Of a DNA stretch of 64,000 nt, positions 34,750 through 47,450 are shown piece after piece (the stretch's first letter is position 1; every line of letters starts with the position of its first letter). Both the position numbers and the translations under genes were made by a program. Source of the DNA: Bugulina stolonifera (taxonomy: Eukaryota > Bryozoa > Gymnolaemata > Cheilostomatida > Bugulidae); NCBI GenBank assembly GCA_935421135.1, contig OW285187.1, forward strand, positions 21,390,429-21,454,428, written 5' to 3'. The notes beneath the pieces were generated by a model. That model was not told where the DNA came from, did not search any database, and saw only the letters and a program-made list of their open reading frames with translations.

Positions 34750-37700
34750 TGTGTTCTCTTCGAGGGTCACAACCACCTTTCTTAATAAAATGCTCTACAA
34801 ATTTGAATTGCAGATAGTACATATTGGATTGCAAAAGAAGCGTTCCAAATGTACAGTTCACCCGTACTCCAAGAGGTTTCTTCAACAAGTAACTCTATAA
34901 AAGGTGAAGCGTTATAGTGCCTCAGCATTCAAGCTGAGTGATTACGATTGAAAACAAACTTCTGCTGGCACGCTACATGGACTGTGTATCTCATTATGAT
35001 TTCTGTTCATGTTCAGTACTTTACACATGTATTTTACTCTGCATTCAGCTGTTTTCATCGTTGTATTTTGTTATAAACAGATATCGTAAATAAACAATAA
35101 ATGTTTTAAGATATTGAAGTTGAATAGTCATTTGATGTCCTCATATTAATAACTAAGAATAACGGTTACATTTTCAGAAAGTACGACAAATCAAATAATA
35201 GCCAGAATCATTTCAAACATTTTTGTTTAAATGTATATGAATCATAGTTGGGCGGATCTATACTTGTGCACGTGATTCCATGGCTATTGGTTTTAGTCTC
35301 CAGCACTTTGCCAAAAGTATACTAGTAGGCCTAAATTAATCTTGCAATTACAGTTTAGAGTCATAAAACGGAGAGGGCAATAAAATTTGTCTAGAGACTG
35401 TATTGGTAAATAATCAATAAATTGATGTTCATAACTACAGCACTTACATGTCTTTGCAAATGGAAAATTGCAGTTTCATCTAGTAAAATAAATCCTCCCT
35501 AAAGCCTAAGAAAGATAAGAAAAATAGCACAAAATAAATGTAAAATCAAATATAATAGTCTATAAAGTATAAATTTTGAGCTGCATGTATTTTCCATTTA
35601 CTATGGCTGCAAACACAAAAAAACATGAGTAATCTTGGAATTAAAAATAATGACATCTTGGAACAAAATTAAATCCACTCGGCTAATTGCAAATAACCAT
35701 GAGTGCATAATATTAGTTCTTGTTAACATTAAAGCTTGTGGATTACGGTCACTTGAAACAGGGCAGTAATAATTGACTTAGTAAATAGAAAAGATCACTA
35801 ATGTAACTGCACAATATAGAAAAAAATCAAAATGGAATTGGCCATCACAGGCATCAAATACAACATGTACTGTACTCATTGAAATTCTATTTACTGAAAG
35901 ATCATACATGAAACATCAGGCCAACTGCAACTAATACATATAAAAATGAAAAAAATTCCAATTGTGGCAGAATATTAATATTTGAAGGTACCGGTCAATA
36001 CTTTACAAACCATACGACTGATTTGGCTGCTCGAATTGTTGGTAAGTACTTCAGTTCAAGCATGTTGCTTGATAGATGTTTCTATTCTACAACATTATGT
36101 GAACATGTTATCATACCATTGGATCACTTAAAAGTACATTAACATCAACAGATGATACCTAAAATCAGACCACACTAAGCAACTGAATATAACTGCTAGG
36201 TACAATTTAATAGATTGAAAATGTTGAATACAAATCAAATCGATACCAATTTTGCTAGGCTACATTCCAAAAACTACAGTACAGAAAAGTAGGCCTAATA
36301 TGTACATGCAGCAGTGTTTACAGCGAAAGCTTTGCTGTACTGATGCGTCAACACTTCACATTTTTTGATTAGACAGAACCTTGAAAGTTGATGATGCACT
36401 TACCTTATGTATACCTATGTACAACAAGTCAACTCAGTGTCCAAGGTACAATACTCGTCACTCAAGTATGACTTTAAGAGGTTACCATTGATGGGACTTG
36501 ACATTCCTGGGTCATAGTCTTGACAAACTGCTAAAAAGAAGCATTCATTACACACATTTTAGTCATCATAGTATTATTATTACAACAGAGAAAGCAAATG
36601 AGTTGACTATAGTGTCATCAAAAGTTTATTTTACTTACGGCTGCAATCAAAGGATACAATAACAATTATTTTGAAATTCAATAAATTAAGTTTTTGATTA
36701 GGTGCTGTATATAGGCCTACATATATGTAGATAGCAACAATCATAGTTAATCAAGTTAATATTATAATCCCAATATTTTATTTTGCATTTTATCCATTTT
36801 AGTAAAGTTTAAAATAGTAAAGTAGGCTACATTCATAATAATTAGCCATAAGTAACTAGTATGTTATTTTAACAAATTACTTATGTACCAATGTGAACAA
36901 AAAGTAAATAACAATAATTATCATTGCTATATCCACATGTATAAATAACTTTTTTTTAATATCAACTACCCTGGCATAGTACATTCACATTGACATTAAG
37001 AATTAAATTAAAATGAAAAATCAAAATTAATTTACTTTCATTGATTTGATGGATAACCCAGATATGATAATCAAATGATTGCAAATCTCGCTGTGCTTGC
37101 CATATACCTTGTATCATATCATCTCTTGTTAGCATTTTCATCTTGCAACAATAATTTCATTTTGGCAAAAGCAAAATATTATATTTTATTCTAATTCTGT
37201 CCACAGCCAACTGATTCCCATCGATCACCCAATGGGTTTTCCCACACGTGTACATGCGCATTCGATTTAGTTAGCCAATTATAATAAAGTTCAAGTAACC
37301 AATCATGACGTTCGCTCTAGCGAGCACATGGGTGTCTCAAAATGTAAACAAAAACGGTGACACTGATCCTTTAAGTAATTATATACTATAGGCCTAAACC
37401 ACATCTTGATATTTATATTATAATACAACATTTAATGCCATCTATGAATTATTAACAAAATTAAAATATTAAAATAAAATATTAATATAATATTCTAATT
37501 CTGCATATACATTTAAATTTGAAATATTGTCACTAGTTAGTATAAAGAGAGTTTAGGGCATATCAATAGAAAAACTATGATAAGCAATTTAATATAGTAC
37601 TATTAATTAAATTATTATTGGTTATCACAACTCTCATTAGAGTATGACCGAGTTGGTATCAGTATCAAGTATGAATATCGAATGGCATCTAAATTTATTC

Positions 37701-37999
37701 CGTGTAGATGAATATATCGTTGTAGCCTATAGTATTAGTAAAGCATAAAGGCTATAGCATAGTCAAAAGTATAAGCATAGAATAGTTATAGTAGTCAGCG
37801 TGTCTGCTAGTTTTAGTAAACCAACAGAACAGGAGAATGAGATAAAATCAGAACAGCCCACACCATACTATTAATTGATAATTTCTTTCCTTTCAGCAGT
37901 ATGAATAAATAGCATTTCACGCGTAAAAACTTATATGTAATCGAATAGCTAATAAAAATAACCTGGTGTTAACATAAGCAACTACAAATACACAAGTAT
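34750..37999. other. Intergenic, no gene recognised
   Basis: AT-rich with no convincing exon. The words TTAAAGGATC...TGTCAC at 32354-32371 and their inverted counterpart at 37357-37374 might be terminal repeats of a DNA transposon of about 5 kb. I see no transposase between them. Confidence 0.3.
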
Positions 38000-38014
38000 A
38001 CACATTTTTATTTT

Positions 38015-38185
38015 GTTATGTCTGTGCACTTTCGAGTTTGGTCCATAGAGGTAACACCCCATAGAGCAGGAACTTGAAAATTTTCCGCTATTAAACGCCG
38101 ATTGGCCACTTGATGCCAGTTTTCCCCACGAGCGGCCATGATGCGATGGGGATTTCGTCCGTTTGTTTACATTAGTTACCATTAC
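38015..38185 (-). repeat. Inverted repeat arm, left
   Basis: Read on the minus strand this segment shares GTAACTAATGTAAACAAACG, CATCATGGCCGCT, TGGCATCA and AGTTCCTGCTCTA, in order and spacing, with plus-strand 41020-41150. The two arms are about 2.8 kb apart, reading away from each other. Confidence 0.6.
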
Positions 38186-41014
38186 AATTATATATAAAAC
38201 ATAAACTTTTTCAACGCTGTTATTTACAGATACTATTTGTGTAAAATGTTTTGAATTTATATCTAAACTGTTAAATAATAACTCTGCCTTTTCACAATAA
38301 CAGTGATTTTGAACATCTCTCTGTAAAATAGGACTTTAAAGAAAAATAAGAATAGATGTTTACTCGACCAAATAATACTAGTAACCGACTAGCACGGCAG
38401 CGTATATCGGTAGAAAGTCTGTGAATGCGTTGATTGGTCAACCAGAATAAAACCGCATATTATTGGGTATTAAAATCTCTAATCGCTAACATGATAGGCT
38501 TATTGTACATAGTTATCTACCCATAAAGGACTTTCGATAGCACGTGAACAATTCTCTGTTAATTTCAAAAAATGAGCGTGGCATTCCTGGAACAATAATT
38601 ATACAATCTGACAATCTCATATAGTTAACATTGGTGTGATTGCAAGAGTGTACTTTGGGTTTCTTTGGACTAACAGTGTGGTTAGTATGAATACAGTACG
38701 GTTGTTGTGAGTTTGAACTGGAAAGACAATGAAATAAATTCAATTGTTATTTATAATTTTATTGTAGAATTATAGTATATTGTTGTAAAATTAAAAATTT
38801 ACTCAATAAGAAAATTAAATAATATCATAATTTTAATTAGCCCAGAAGTTATAGCAAGTATAATTGTTTAAAATTAATAAGCACATTCATTTATCCAGCA
38901 ATAGTCATAGTGGAATCTCTCGATACTGTTATTGATTGATTGAGGCTGAGTTAAATTAACTTTGCTCACTGTCACTGCTGTACCTATAGTTATTAATTAC
39001 AGTAATGGTAATAGGCTACTACTACGTTGTAAATATAGTAATACTATCAGGTGAAGTTGTGATCGCGACTCAGTAGCAATTTATTACAATAGTCACAGAT
39101 CAAAATCACTCACTCATTAGATCAGTGACTACACTAGACTATACCTACTAATTACTAAACTAACTATTATTTTATTAATTCAGGTGATTTCCATAGACTA
39201 TCTATCAACATGAACATGTTTATCATTGAATTGGTTATAATTATTTATATAATTATTTTATAATATTAATATTTGTGATTGTAAATTAATTTTTTTGTAA
39301 TAGTAATTATAATAGGCTATAAATATAATAGACCTATTAAGATTATAATTATTGTAATTGTGTTATAGGCCTATCACCATTACTTTGAATGCTAGTATAG
39401 GCTAACTTTATATTGCTAGGAAATTTATTTAAGAAGTCTATAAACTATCAATGACTTTGTTTCACAGATGTGAACTTTCCTTTGTCCATTCCTGTCTAGA
39501 GTTTGATTCCGAGGCTTTGTAGTATCTAATTGCCTAGCACAGTTAGTAGCCCAAATACATTATAATCAAAGATCTGCACCAGCTTAGCACAACCTTAGAA
39601 TGGTTTCAAGCTAAACTATAACTGAAAGGAAAGATGATATGGAAGGAAAAATCTAAATTTATTAGGGCTGTTAATTAGTCATTAAACATTATAATGTAGA
39701 ACGTTTTATAGTCTTATGCAAGTTTAGGCCTACGTCATTTATTTAATTTCTTGGTAACAGTTTGGTTAACCAAAACTTTCCTAGCCTTTCTACCTACAAT
39801 GGAATAGGTGCAGGTTGAGTTGTAGCATTGATTTGTTATTTATAGGTTGGAGACTAAGTGAAATCTGGATACCACGATGCACATCACCACAACTCTATGT
39901 GTGGTGCTCATCCATCATACCCATCAAGTAGGTTATGATTATGAACTCTTTTCCTGGGACTCGTGCACACAAACTGTAACAACTGCTTCCCAATTAGAAA
40001 TGGGTTTCACGGTTAAAATGAGATGCTTGATTTAATTAAGGCTTGTAGTTTTATATATGTGGGAGAAGGTACTTGGTAGATTTCTGTCGTCTATTATAGA
40101 GCTGTTATGAATTTAATTCATAGGTAACATCCAGAGTGATCAACTATGTCAACATATATGTCTTATCGAAATCGTACTTTATGTTACTCTGATATAATGT
40201 GATGCCAATTTGGCAAGAATCATGTAACTACTAATAGCTGTACTATTATGGTAGGACAGTAGGCATTGAACATGTTTCGTTACTGCTTTATTATTTGGGT
40301 CTAATACCTCTTATATGTATGTAAACTATTTATCTGTGGTACGTGTGAAGCATTTATTTATCCGGTATCAATTTCCTAATATAGATCTACTAGACAGAAT
40401 ATTGATCTGTGCTGATGCTGTGAATTTTGAAGAGCTGGCTGACCTTATTCCTAAGAATGGCAAGGAGTGACTTCTGAATATTGAATAAGAGTTCTTATGC
40501 TATTTTGATTCAGTAAATATTTAAAATAGATTTGGTCAAAATATTGGCATTTATACTCCATGTTATGAATTGGATTTGTTTGTCTACATAAATGTTTTTA
40601 TTTGTAATATGCAACTTCTGCAAATCTGCTCTACATATAGAAATACACCTACTAATACTTATACTCTATCAATCATGTGATACCAGGGTAAACCATAGGA
40701 CGTAGGACAATTAACAACTACAGTAGCTTTAGCTGTATTGTAATTTGAGGTAAAAGTAAAGTAATCTTGCCTACTGAAAGCCAAAATAACTAGAACTAGG
40801 TGATGTGTAATAATAATTTTGTGATGTACTTATATACTAATATACAATATTTGAAATTACCATGCAGTTACTATCAAAATTACAAAATATAATAAATACA
40901 ATAATTACGTTGGTCTGAAATAATTGGAAAATATGTGTGCAACAGAAAATTTCAGATTATTGGTAGCAAAGAACAAATTTTGACTACTAACTAAATGACT
41001 AACTAATCATAGCA
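38186..41014. other. Spacer between inverted arms, no gene
   Basis: AT-rich with no frame of note on either strand. Two TAGGCCTA octamers lie here (39366, 39725). Confidence 0.35.
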
Positions 41015-41150
41015 GCGCATACGTAACTAATGTAAACAAACGGTAACTACCCCAACACATCATGGCCGCTAGGGATGAAAAGTGGCATCACAAAATTTAC
41101 CGGAGTTCCTGCTCTAGGGGAGATAACTCTATGGTTTGGTCAGCTTGTGA
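41015..41150 (+). repeat. Inverted repeat arm, right
   Basis: This is the partner of 38015-38185. It contains the start of a 61-codon plus frame (41062-41247, MAARDEKWHHKIYRSS); the left arm has a comparable ATGGCCGCT but no matching frame. The sequence is therefore more likely a repeat or shared promoter-like segment than a gene. Confidence 0.55.
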
Positions 41151-43129
41151 CTTCTATCGCTTCATCTCATTAAAGCCTGGAATTCGTCTGAATAATTACC
41201 CGAACGTTTCTTTATCGCATAAACAGGCGCAATACAGATTCAGCTAAGTCACTGATATATAGAACTGAGGCTAGCAACTGACGTCTTTTTGTTTGATGCA
41301 TAAGAATCGCGTCAGGTTTTATCACCAATTGTAATATCATTGTCATTACAAGCCTGTGTTACCAAAATAGCATTGCTAGATTTTGAAGAAACGGAGTTCG
41401 CAATAATACAAATCAATAGCGCTGCTGCAAACATGAGGCACAGGCTATAAAATATTTATGCTATTGAAAATACCCATTATCGTAGCCATGCCCAATGAAA
41501 TGAATGTTCATGTAGATTGTAGACTGACCAGAATAGCCCAGTGTATACTGTATAGTCATCATAAGTCTAGAACTGGATAGTGATAGCAGGAATAGAAAGA
41601 ACACCACAGATCAGGGAAAAAATCACCAGAAATAATACAAGAACCCAATTATGATTACAGCATTGTGATTGTAATGCTGACATTTGTTGACAATGGAATA
41701 TTAATTACTATAACAATAGACTACCAGTTACAACAGACTGCAGTTAGCAAAAGGAAGAGCAGAGTAAGTGTAAGAAACTAAAAGAAAAAACAATGTAAGA
41801 ATACTAAATATTAGTATAGTTAATATATTTATGGATGTAACAGTATCAGTTATCAGTAGGCTATAGTATGCATAAATACATGATCATAATAATATTATGC
41901 TTATTAAAATAATATATTCAAAAATGTGATATACATGTAGGGATTCTAAATACCCATTTGCATGTGACAATATGGGCTTATGGCTACATTGCACTGCTAC
42001 CAGAATATTACAATATTTTAGGTCAAAATTAAAATTAATCCTGCATTGCCTGACTGCACTATTTATTATTAGTATTTTATTAATTGTTTAGAAGTTTAGT
42101 ACATATTATTTTATCTAGGTAGCTCAATACTGTGAGGAGCTGAGGAGCTCAGCTGAAACTTGCTCTTCATTGCCTTATGTGTTACAAACACTAGAAAATT
42201 ACTAATTACACAAGTTATATGATTTTATTGTACAACCTGTATGTAGGTAGTAGGCCTATTTACTGAATGGTCAATTAATACTGTGATGTAGGCGATGAAA
42301 TTAATTATAATAACTATTGGAGTTATTTAGTGGTTGATTAATATTTTGGTAATTTGCTTGGATTTTTGTTTTGAGATCATCTACAGTGTAAATACACTGG
42401 TCGTAGTAAAATATACACAATTATAACCTTTCAGTCTATGTTTCTATTCTCACATAATTCTCACATGCATGGTTGTTGGCGCATTTGGCCCTAGATGTTT
42501 TGCAGTGGAATACAGATACAATGTATAGTAGCCCTAACATAAGCTACATTTCTGTTATAGTAATTAACAGTGACAGAAGTCAATGGAAACTCTAATTATT
42601 AATGAAATACTTTCATTAAATGCTAATTATTGCTTGTGTTCAATTACTGTTTGACATTTTAGCTAATTTGATGAAATTTGATCCTATTTTGTAATTTCTC
42701 CTAATAGTAGCTTTTGTGTAAGATTAAACATCTATTATGTATATTCTTGCTAAGATTAAAGCTTATGTCAGCCGAGTAATGTGAGATTTAAGTGAGTTGA
42801 ATACAAGGTTGTGTGTGCTATGCTATGTAGTTATGGTTTAGTATAGTTATTTAGAAGCAACACATCTTATCCCATACAAATATTGACATAAAAGTGTAGT
42901 AGTCATATGTAATTAGTACATACATGTAATTAGTCTCAGTAATATATCCTCTACTCCATTCTGTATAAAGGATTAACTTGGAAGTAATTCTACTAGTTCA
43001 AAATGTTTACATAACAATAATTGTATTTAGTAAGCAAGGACAGTCTAACAGTTTACATTACAGTATACTAGTATAACACACCAAGGTAAGCTACAATGTT
43101 ACTTTTTCTGATGTTGTAGAGACAGTTGA
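41151..43129. other. Intergenic, no gene recognised
   Basis: AT-rich, no conserved frame. It forms the upstream region of the signal-peptide exon at 43130. Confidence 0.35.
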
Positions 43130-43265
43130 ATGAGGATGGATATATTCATACGTCGTACGATTGTGTTGACGCTGACAGCATTGCTCTTATCAAACCATCT
43201 CTGTGTTGGGGCTACAGACGTTGAGGAAGTGATAGGTCCACCATCTTCTGGGCGGCATTTATCAG
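43130..43265 (+). CDS. Signal-peptide exon of a putative secreted protein
   Basis: From the ATG the frame reads MRMDIFIRRTIVLTLTALLL then SNHLCVGATDVEEV, a classic signal peptide: basic N-region, hydrophobic core, and a small-residue cleavage site near CVGA. The exon probably ends at 43265 (TTATCAG before GTGGGA), in phase 1; the donor is weak. The phase matches the Cys-rich exon at 49507, so both could belong to one gene with the 3-kb minisatellite in an intron between them. The protein family is unknown. Confidence 0.5.
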
Positions 43266-44453
43266 GTGGGAATACATCGTATAAAGTACTTGTGTTATTA
43301 TCTCACTATTACATGGCTTACTACTGTTACTTAATCACTTTATTGGAGGAAATACACAATATTTGACGTTTCTAGTCCAACTCCCAAGTGACAAAAAAGT
43401 GAATGCAAGTCATTACATCTCTGACAGTAACAATAGAATAGTATAGATACACTAACATCATTCATTCACAGAGTCACGTTGGGGGAGCAGTAAATGTTCA
43501 TATTCAAAAATTAAACGTACATTTACAACGTAGGCCTATGTACATGTATATTTAGAACAAGTCTGATGGTAGTTCTCAGTGAAGAGTTGGTTGTAGTGTA
43601 TGTAGTATTACCACTTGTGTAGCATAACTCCGTGCTTTTTTCTCGAAGGACTGAAGTTTTTGTCACCTACAGTATTGGGAAAAGTTGAATTGCCATGGAA
43701 GCTGGCACTACAACTTAAACACAACTTTGTGTTTTTTAGAAATGTAGGTCTATGTATGCCGCAAAAATAAAAAATAAAATTTATTCTAATAGCACAGCAT
43801 ATAAATATAGAGGTAATTAGGCTGTAGGCTGTAATGTTTCAAACTGGGCCCCAAAGCTTTGTTGTTTCTATGGATATTTTGTTTGTTTTGTCTGTAAGTA
43901 GAATGATTAGTCTGCATTAATGATGTTACATTATTATAATAACATTAGAAACAAAGAGAGTGGATTATGATATTGTATAATTATAGTATGGCAGCCAGGT
44001 TGTCCTATATGGATTGGCAATGAGGACACTTCTGGTGTTAAGAGGCCATATGTCTACTTTTAATACAAATACAGTTCCCCATAATTATACACTAGCAATG
44101 CTTATGATGCCCAGTATACACTGTTATAATACTGCACATGCAGCAAGCTGTCACTTGTACTATTGATTGTTTAGCTGACAGGAACCTGTATAATGGTACA
44201 CAGGTACCACTCCACTTGGGCCAGCTTTAGTAGACGTAATATACACGTACATTGTATGATGTGTACAATGCTAATACATTATCAGATTTTTATATGCAAT
44301 ACCCATTTTTCTGTTCATCCTGCAAACACGACTTTTAGTTACCAGAGTGGGAAAATAACTCCGGGACACCTTGCAGTGCCTGTCACCATTTTAATATTCA
44401 CCAAAAATCACCTAGTCTGCTATATGGGAGTAGTTCTGTTGAATTTGTAGACA
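43266..44453. other. No exon recognised
   Basis: Probably intron or intergenic DNA between the signal-peptide exon and the minisatellite. The plus frame 44193-44450 lacks motifs. Confidence 0.3.
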
Positions 44454-47450
44454 GGGTAGTGTATGGGTAGTGTATGGGTAGTGTACGGGTAGTGTATGGG
44501 TAGTGTACGGGTAGTGTACGGGTAGTGTATGGGTAGTGTATGGGTAGTGTATGGGTAGTGTATGGGTAGTGTATGAGTAGTGTATGGGTAGTGTATGGGT
44601 AGTGTACGGGTAGTGTATGAGTAGTGTATGGGTAGTGTATGGGTAGTGTGTGGGTAGTGTACGGGTAGTGTATGGGTAGTGTACGGGTAGTGTACGGGTA
44701 GTGTATGGGTAGTGTATGGGTAGTGTATGGGTAGTGTATGGGTAGTGTATGGGTAGTGTATGGGTAGTGTATGGGTAGTGTACGGGTAGTGTATGGGTAG
44801 TGTACGGGTAGTGTACGGGTAGTGTATGGGTAGTGTATGGGTAGTGTATGGGTAGTGTACGGGTAGTGTACGGGTAGTGTATGGGTAGTGTATGGGTAGT
44901 GTATGGGTAGTGTACGGGTAGTGTATGGGTAGTGTATGGGTAGTGTATGGGTAGTGTACGGGTAGTGTATGGGTAGTGTGTGGGTAGTATGTGGGTAGTG
45001 TACGGGTAGTGTATGGGTAGTGTATGGGTAGTGTGTGGGTAGTGTATGGGTAGTGTATGGGTAGTGTATGGGTAGTGTATGGGTAGTATGTGGGTAGTGT
45101 ATGGGTAGTGTATGGGTAGTGTATGGGTAGTGTACGGGTAGTGTATGGGTAGTGTGTGGGTAGTATGTGGGTAGTGTACGGGTAGTGTATGGGTAGTGTA
45201 TGGGTAGTGTATGGGTAGTGTATGGGTAGTGTACGGGTAGTGTACGGGTAGTGTATGGGTAGTGTATGGGTAGTGTATGGGTAGTGTACGGGTAGTGTAC
45301 GGGTAGTGTACGGGTAGTGTATGGGTAGTGTATGGGTAGTGTATGGGTAGTGTATGGGTAGTGTACGGGTAGTGTACGGGTAGTGTACGGGTAGTGTATG
45401 GGTAGTGTATGGGTAGTGTATGGGTAGTGTATGGGTAGTGTATGGGTAGTATGTGGGTAGTGTATGGGTAGTGTATGGGTAGTGTATGGGTAGTGTATGG
45501 GTAGTGTACGGGTAGTGTATGGGTAGTGTGTGGGTAGTATGTGGGTAGTGTACGGGTAGTGTATGGGTAGTGTATGGGTAGTGTATGGGTAGTGTATGGG
45601 TAGTGTACGGGTAGTGTATGGGTAGTGTATGGGTAGTGTATGGGTAGTGTATGGGTAGTGTATGGGTAGTATGTGGGTAGTGTATGGGTAGTGTATGGGT
45701 AGTGTACGGGTAGTGTACGGGTAGTGTACGGGTAGTGTACGGGTAGTGTACGGGTAGTGTATGGGTAGTGTATGGGTAGTGTATGGGTAGTGTACGGGTA
45801 GTGTACGGGTAGTGTATGGGTAGTGTACGGGTAGTGTACGGGTAGTGTACGGGTAGTGTACGGGTAGTGTACGGGTAGTGTACGGGTAGTGTACGGGTAG
45901 TGTACGGGTAGTGTACGGGTAGTGTACGGGTAGTGTACGGGTAGTGTACGGGTAGTGTACGGGTAGTGTATGGGTAGTGTACGGGTAGTGTACGGGTAGT
46001 GTACGGGTAGTGTACGGGTAGTGTACGGGTAGTGTATGGGTAGTGTATGGGTAGTGTATGGGTAGTGTACGGGTAGTGTACGGGTAGTGTACGGGTAGTG
46101 TACGGGTAGTGTACGGGTAGTGTACGGGTAGTGTACGGGTAGTGTACGGGTAGTGTACGGGTAGTGTACGGGTAGTGTACGGGTAGTGTACGGGTAGTGT
46201 ACGGGTAGTGTACGGGTAGTGTACGGGTAGTGTATGGGTAGTGTATGGGTAGTGTATGGGTAGTGTACGGGTAGTGTACGGGTAGTGTACGGGTAGTGTA
46301 CGGGTAGTGTATGGGTAGTGTATGGGTAGTGTATGGGTAGTGTACGGGTAGTGTACGGGTAGTATGTGGGTAGTGTATGGGTAGTGTATGGGTAGTGTAT
46401 GGGTAGTGTACGGGTAGTGTACGGGTAGTGTATGGGTAGTGTACGGGTAGTGTACGGGTAGTGTACGGGTAGTGTACGGGTAGTGTACGGGTAGTGTACG
46501 GGTAGTGTACGGGTAGTGTATGGGTAGTGTACGGGTAGTGTACGGGTAGTGTACGGGTAGTGTACGGGTAGTGTACGGGTAGTGTACGGGTAGTGTATGG
46601 GTAGTGTATGGGTAGTGTACGGGTAGTGTATGGGTAGTGTATGGGTAGTGTACGGGTAGTGTATGGGTAGTGTATGGGTAGTGTATGGGTAGTGTATGGG
46701 TAGTGTATGGGTAGTGTATGGGTAGTGTATGGGTAGTGTACGGGTAGTGTACGGGTAGTGTACGGGTAGTGTATGGGTAGTGTATGGGTAGTGTATGGGT
46801 AGTGTACGGGTAGTGTACGGGTAGTGTATGGGTAGTGTATGGGTAGTGTATGGGTAGTGTACGGGTAGTGTATGGGTAGTGTATGGGTAGTGTATGGGTA
46901 GTGTATGGGTAGTGTATGGGTAGTGTATGGGTAGTGTATGGGTAGTGTATGGGTAGTGTATGGGTAGTGTATGGGTAGTGTATGGGTAGTGTATGGGTAG
47001 TGTATGGGTAGTATGTGGGTAGTGTATGGGTAGTGTGGATAGTGTATGGGTAGTATGTGGGTAGTGTATGGGTAGTGTATGGGTAGTGTATGGGTAGTGT
47101 ATGGGTAGTGTATGGGTAGTGTATGGGTAGTGTATGGGTAGTATGTGGGTAGTGTGTGGGTAGTGTATGGGTAGTGTATGGGTAGTGTATGGGTAGTGTA
47201 TGGGTAGTGTATGGGTAGTGTATGGGTAGTGTATGGGTAGTGTATGGGTAGTGTATGGGTAGTGTATGGGTAGTGTATGGGTAGTGTATGGGTAGTGTAT
47301 GGGTAGTGTATGGGTAGTGTATGGGTAGTGTATGGGTAGTGTATGGGTAGTGTATGGGTAGTATGTGGGTAGTGTATGGGTAGTGTGGATAGTGTATGGG
47401 TAGTATGTGGGTAGTGTATGGGTAGTGTATGGGTAGTGTATGGGTAGTGT
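44454..47450. repeat. 3-kb minisatellite, 11-bp unit GGGTAGTGTAY
   Basis: About 270 head-to-tail copies. The main variants are GGGTAGTGTAT and GGGTAGTGTAC; rarer ones are GGGTAGTGTGT, a 9-bp form (GGGTAGTAT followed by GTGGG) and GGATAGTGTAT. The unit contains no stop in the minus-strand frame set, so it creates a spurious 1037-codon open frame. A longer-period structure is visible: the block with TAGTGTGGATAGTGTATGGG recurs exactly 350 bp apart (47031 and 47381), and a GTGTGTGGGTAGTATGTGGG block recurs at about 44968, 45146 and 45526. C-variants dominate 45.7-46.6 kb, and the last 590 bases contain only the T forms. Confidence 0.95.

Noticed and set aside
32354..37377. 5-kb DNA transposon bounded by TTAAAGGATC...TGTCAC words
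   Set aside because: The words are short and imperfect, no target duplication is convincing and no transposase lies between them.
44454..47450. CRISPR array
   Set aside because: Units are directly adjacent with no unique spacers, and the genome is animal.
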